Shown here: positions 61,967 through 64,000 of the stretch, one piece after another
Layout of the letters: the number at the start of each line of letters is the position of its first letter
Position numbering within the stretch: the first letter of the stretch is position 1
DNA from: an uncultured Luminiphilus sp.
GTDB taxonomy: Bacteria; Pseudomonadota; Gammaproteobacteria; Pseudomonadales; Halieaceae
Length of the DNA stretch: 64,000 nucleotides
Direction: 5' to 3'
Assembly (NCBI GenBank): GCA_943840615.1
Contig: CALSVI010000009.1
Span: 1 to 64,000, forward strand
Program-made: the position numbers and the translations under genes
The notes under the pieces: generated by a model
Database searches by the model: none
What the model saw: the letters and a program-made list of their open reading frames with translations, nothing else
Told to the model about the DNA's origin: nothing

Positions 61967-62539
61967 TCAGCTCTTGCTGGCGCGACTCACGTACTCACCG
62001 GTCCGGGTATCGATGCGTATGACTTCACCCTCGGTGATGAACAGCGGTACGCGCACCACGGCACCGGTCGCCAGCGTTGCCGGCTTACTGCCTCCCTGAG
62101 CTGTATCACCCTTCAGGCCGGGGTCAGTCTCGGTGATCTCCAGCTCGATGAAATTGGGTGGTGTCACCGCCAGCGGTGAGCCATTGTAGAGCGTGATTTC
62201 GTAGCGCTCCTGTTCCTTGAGCCATTTCTCTGACTCGCCGACGGCATCACGATCGGCGCCGTACTGCTCGTAGCTGGATGGATCCATGAAGTACCAAAAC
62301 TCTCCGTCGGTGTAGGAGTATTCGAGGTCTATGTCCATGACATCGGCGCCTTCGAGGGTGTCGCCCGACTTGAAAGTCCGCTCCCAGACCCGTCCTGACT
62401 TGAGGTTGCGGAGTTTGACGCGATTGAAGGCCTGCCCCTTGCCGGGCTTGACGAACTCGTTCTCGAGGATCGAGCATGGTTCGCTATCAAGCATGACCTT
62501 GAGGCCGGGCTTGAATTCATTTGTCGAGAAGTTTGCCAT
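61967..62539 (-). CDS. efp: Elongation factor P
   Basis: A 190-residue EF-P. Sequence starts [20 protein letters not shown]; the modification site is Lys34 in [18 protein letters not shown], the EpmA-type context. The [20 protein letters not shown] and [17 protein letters not shown] segments and C-terminal [13 protein letters not shown] are standard. It stimulates peptide bond formation between prolines. The neighbouring epmA supports beta-lysylation as its modification. Upstream, 65 bases separate it from serB. Confidence 0.97.
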   Translation of the reverse strand: MANFSTNEFKPGLKVMLDSEPCSILENEFVKPGKGQAFNRVKLRNLKSGRVWERTFKSGDTLEGADVMDIDLEYSYTDGEFWYFMDPSSYEQYGADRDAVGESEKWLKEQERYEITLYNGSPLAVTPPNFIELEITETDPGLKGDTAQGGSKPATLATGAVVRVPLFITEGEVIRIDTRTGEYVSRASKS

Positions 62540-62604
62540 CGTCGGAACTCATAACCAAAATACGATAATACCTTAGGGCGCGATCTGTGGGCATCACCGC
62601 CGGC

Positions 62605-63540
62605 TCAGTCGCCGACGAATTCTCCCTCGCTCCCCAGCAGATAGCACACCCCGTCGAGTCCGCAGTGAGTGACCTCAATTGGGCTCGCCGCGCGCACCGC
62701 CGGCTTGGCATGGAAAGCCACGCCCAATCCGGCCGCCGCCATCATCGACAGATCATTGGCGCCATCGCCAACTGCGATGCAGGCATTAGTGTTAATACCG
62801 AGTCGACTGGCCAACGCCCGCAACGCTTCCGCTTTATATTCGCGATTTACGATCGGGGGCACCACCCTGCCAGTCACCTTTCCCGCCTCTACTTCGAGCG
62901 TATTGGCGATCACCTCGTCAAATCCGTAATCCGCCTGCAAGCGCCGGGCAATAGAGATAAAGCCGCCGGAAAAGATGGCCAGCTTGATGCCCTGACCTTT
63001 CAGGGTCGTGGTCATTTCGCGCAGCCCCTCCTTGACGGGGAGTCGCTCGGCCAGTGCATCGACTGCACTCGCATCGAGGCCCTCCAACAGCGCGAGACGG
63101 GTCCGAAAACTTTCATCAAAGTCGAGCTCACCCCGCATAGCCCGTTCGGTGATGTCGGCGACCTTTTCTCCCACCCCCGCTGCAGCGGCCAGCTCATCAA
63201 TGACCTCGCACTCAATCAGAGTCGAATCCATATCAAACACCGCCAGCCCATACGACTGGCAGCGAGCGGCCCGCGGCTGCAGTGCAATGTCCACGCCGTG
63301 TCGATCGGAGAGATCCCGCAGCCGCGCCGACAGCTCATCCGGGTCGGCGCTATGAATCAGCCACTTTGTGACTGCCCGGCGATCAGCCAATGTAACCGGC
63401 ACGGGCACGGCACGCGTTGCAACAATCTCGGCGCCAGCAGATACCGCAACTTCCGCCACGCGGCTCGCGTCTAGCGCGGCGCCAAAGGGCACCATCAGGA
63501 CAATCACATGTGTTGGATCAACCACGAAGTGCGTTCTCAT
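62605..63540 (-). CDS. serB: Phosphoserine phosphatase
   Basis: A 311-residue HAD phosphatase catalysing the last step of serine synthesis. An N-terminal extension of about 95 residues (ACT-like regulatory part) is followed by VFDMDSTLIECEVIDELA (nucleophile Asp), IFSGGFISIARRLQ (Ser/Lys motif) and AVGDGANDLSMMAAAGLGV (metal-binding Asp). The long form with N-terminal domain is typical of pseudomonads. It is divergent from the ytjB-like gene, the usual gammaproteobacterial arrangement. Confidence 0.95.
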   Translation of the reverse strand: MRTHFVVDPTHVIVLMVPFGAALDASRVAEVAVSAGAEIVATRAVPVPVTLADRRAVTKWLIHSADPDELSARLRDLSDRHGVDIALQPRAARCQSYGLAVFDMDSTLIECEVIDELAAAAGVGEKVADITERAMRGELDFDESFRTRLALLEGLDASAVDALAERLPVKEGLREMTTTLKGQGIKLAIFSGGFISIARRLQADYGFDEVIANTLEVEAGKVTGRVVPPIVNREYKAEALRALASRLGINTNACIAVGDGANDLSMMAAAGLGVAFHAKPAVRAASPIEVTHCGLDGVCYLLGSEGEFVGD

Positions 63541-63625
63541 TAATCACAGGGGGTGATGGGCAACTGCCACCCGACAGCCGCGCACGGGCAGTTTATACTG
63601 ATCTTGGGTACACCGGAGATTCTCT

Positions 63626-64000
63626 TTGGAACAGCTCTTACAGCGGCTACGTAACCAACCCCTGTCGCAACAGCTGGCGTTGGCTGCGGCGGGCTGCTGT
63701 CTATTGGCCACGTTGACGCTCGTCATCGTCGCCGCGCAATCGACCCAATCCATTCAGAACACCACGCTTAACGAACACGCACGCGCGGCTGCACAGCAAT
63801 TGGCTGCGCGGGCCGGAGCAGAGTTGGCCGCAGGAAATCGACTGGGATTAGTAGCGGAGCTGCAGTTTTATACCGACCAAACCCTCTTCGCGGCTGCTCG
63901 GGTATGGGATATTGAGGGCGCCGAACTCGCGGCACGAGGCGCCATCCCTGCCGGGGGAGAAGCCCATCAGCAGGTGGTGCTGATTGATGGCAATTCTGCC
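63626..64000 (+). CDS. YtjB/SMP-like membrane protein, N-terminal fragment
   Basis: The frame opens with TTG at 63626 (GGAG 8 bases upstream) and runs to the window edge, 125 codons. It shows a cytoplasmic start (EQLLQRLRNQPLSQQ), a membrane helix (LALAAAGCCLLATLTLVIV), then a periplasmic helical region (TTLNEHARAAAQQLAARAGA) and FAAARVWDIEGAELAARGA. This is the layout of the SMP/AhpA (YtjB) family, whose genes are usually divergent from serB. Molecular function is not established. The C-terminal half is outside the window. Confidence 0.7.
   Translation, partial: MEQLLQRLRNQPLSQQLALAAAGCCLLATLTLVIVAAQSTQSIQNTTLNEHARAAAQQLAARAGAELAAGNRLGLVAELQFYTDQTLFAAARVWDIEGAELAARGAIPAGGEAHQQVVLIDGNSA

Overview
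The window reads as a chromosomal segment of a marine-type gammaproteobacterium, probably close to the OM60/NOR5 (Halieaceae) group. That placement is inferred from gene content and order; no rRNA is present. The order is typical of Pseudomonas/Cellvibrio-like genomes: pilMNOPQ-aroK-aroB-gltB-gltD beside hemE, divergent mrcA/pilM, rpmE-priA-argS-SPOR protein, DUF971-ubiE-ubiJ-ubiB-hisI-hisE-tatABC, efp-epmA, and serB back to back with a ytjB/smp-like gene. Three-gene transhydrogenase (pntAA/pntAB/pntB) and an RpoE-ChrR pair also fit.

Layout. 1-8.8 kb: end of a 2OG-Fe(II) oxygenase, small membrane and hypothetical genes, a DUF938 methyltransferase, a glycine-zipper protein, tdh-kbl (threonine to glycine), a CpcT/CpeT-like exported protein, a CaiB-type CoA-transferase and an SDR. 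8.8-15.1 kb: an accessory region ending at the 3' end of tRNA-Pro(CGG). It holds a 24-codon peptide, a frameshifted lipoprotein with a C-terminal sorting-type tail next to a frameshifted polytopic membrane protein, a glycoside hydrolase pseudogene, small unknown genes, an integrase C-terminal remnant and an A/T-richer FG-GAP-type secreted protein. 15.1-20.9 kb: DUF3094, comF, srkA, an acyltransferase, a TrmB-like methyltransferase, cysE and hemE. 21-33.7 kb: glutamate synthase, shikimate genes and the type IV pilus assembly operon. 33.9-50.7 kb: PBP1a, L31, PriA, ArgS, ubiquinone synthesis, late histidine steps, Tat translocase, an MscS channel and an ABC exporter. 50.8-54.1 kb: a cupin protein and the pnt operon. 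54.3-60.9 kb: ECF sigma/ChrR and a lipid-modification operon (flavin amine oxidase, DUF1365, Cfa-like) behind a good RpoE-type promoter, then nhaC and a thioesterase. 61-64 kb: epmA, efp, serB and the start of a ytjB-like gene.

The most unusual signals: (i) seven single-base insertions in pntAA and pntB within about 1.4 kb, with fully conserved protein sequence between them; (ii) the lipoprotein/polytopic membrane protein pair in the accessory region; (iii) the photo-oxidative-stress type RpoE-ChrR lipid module. Several genes have single frameshifts (about 9510, 10810 and 57395), so either the sequence has indel errors or these genes are recently broken. No CRISPR, complete insertion sequence, rRNA or recognisable riboswitch was seen.
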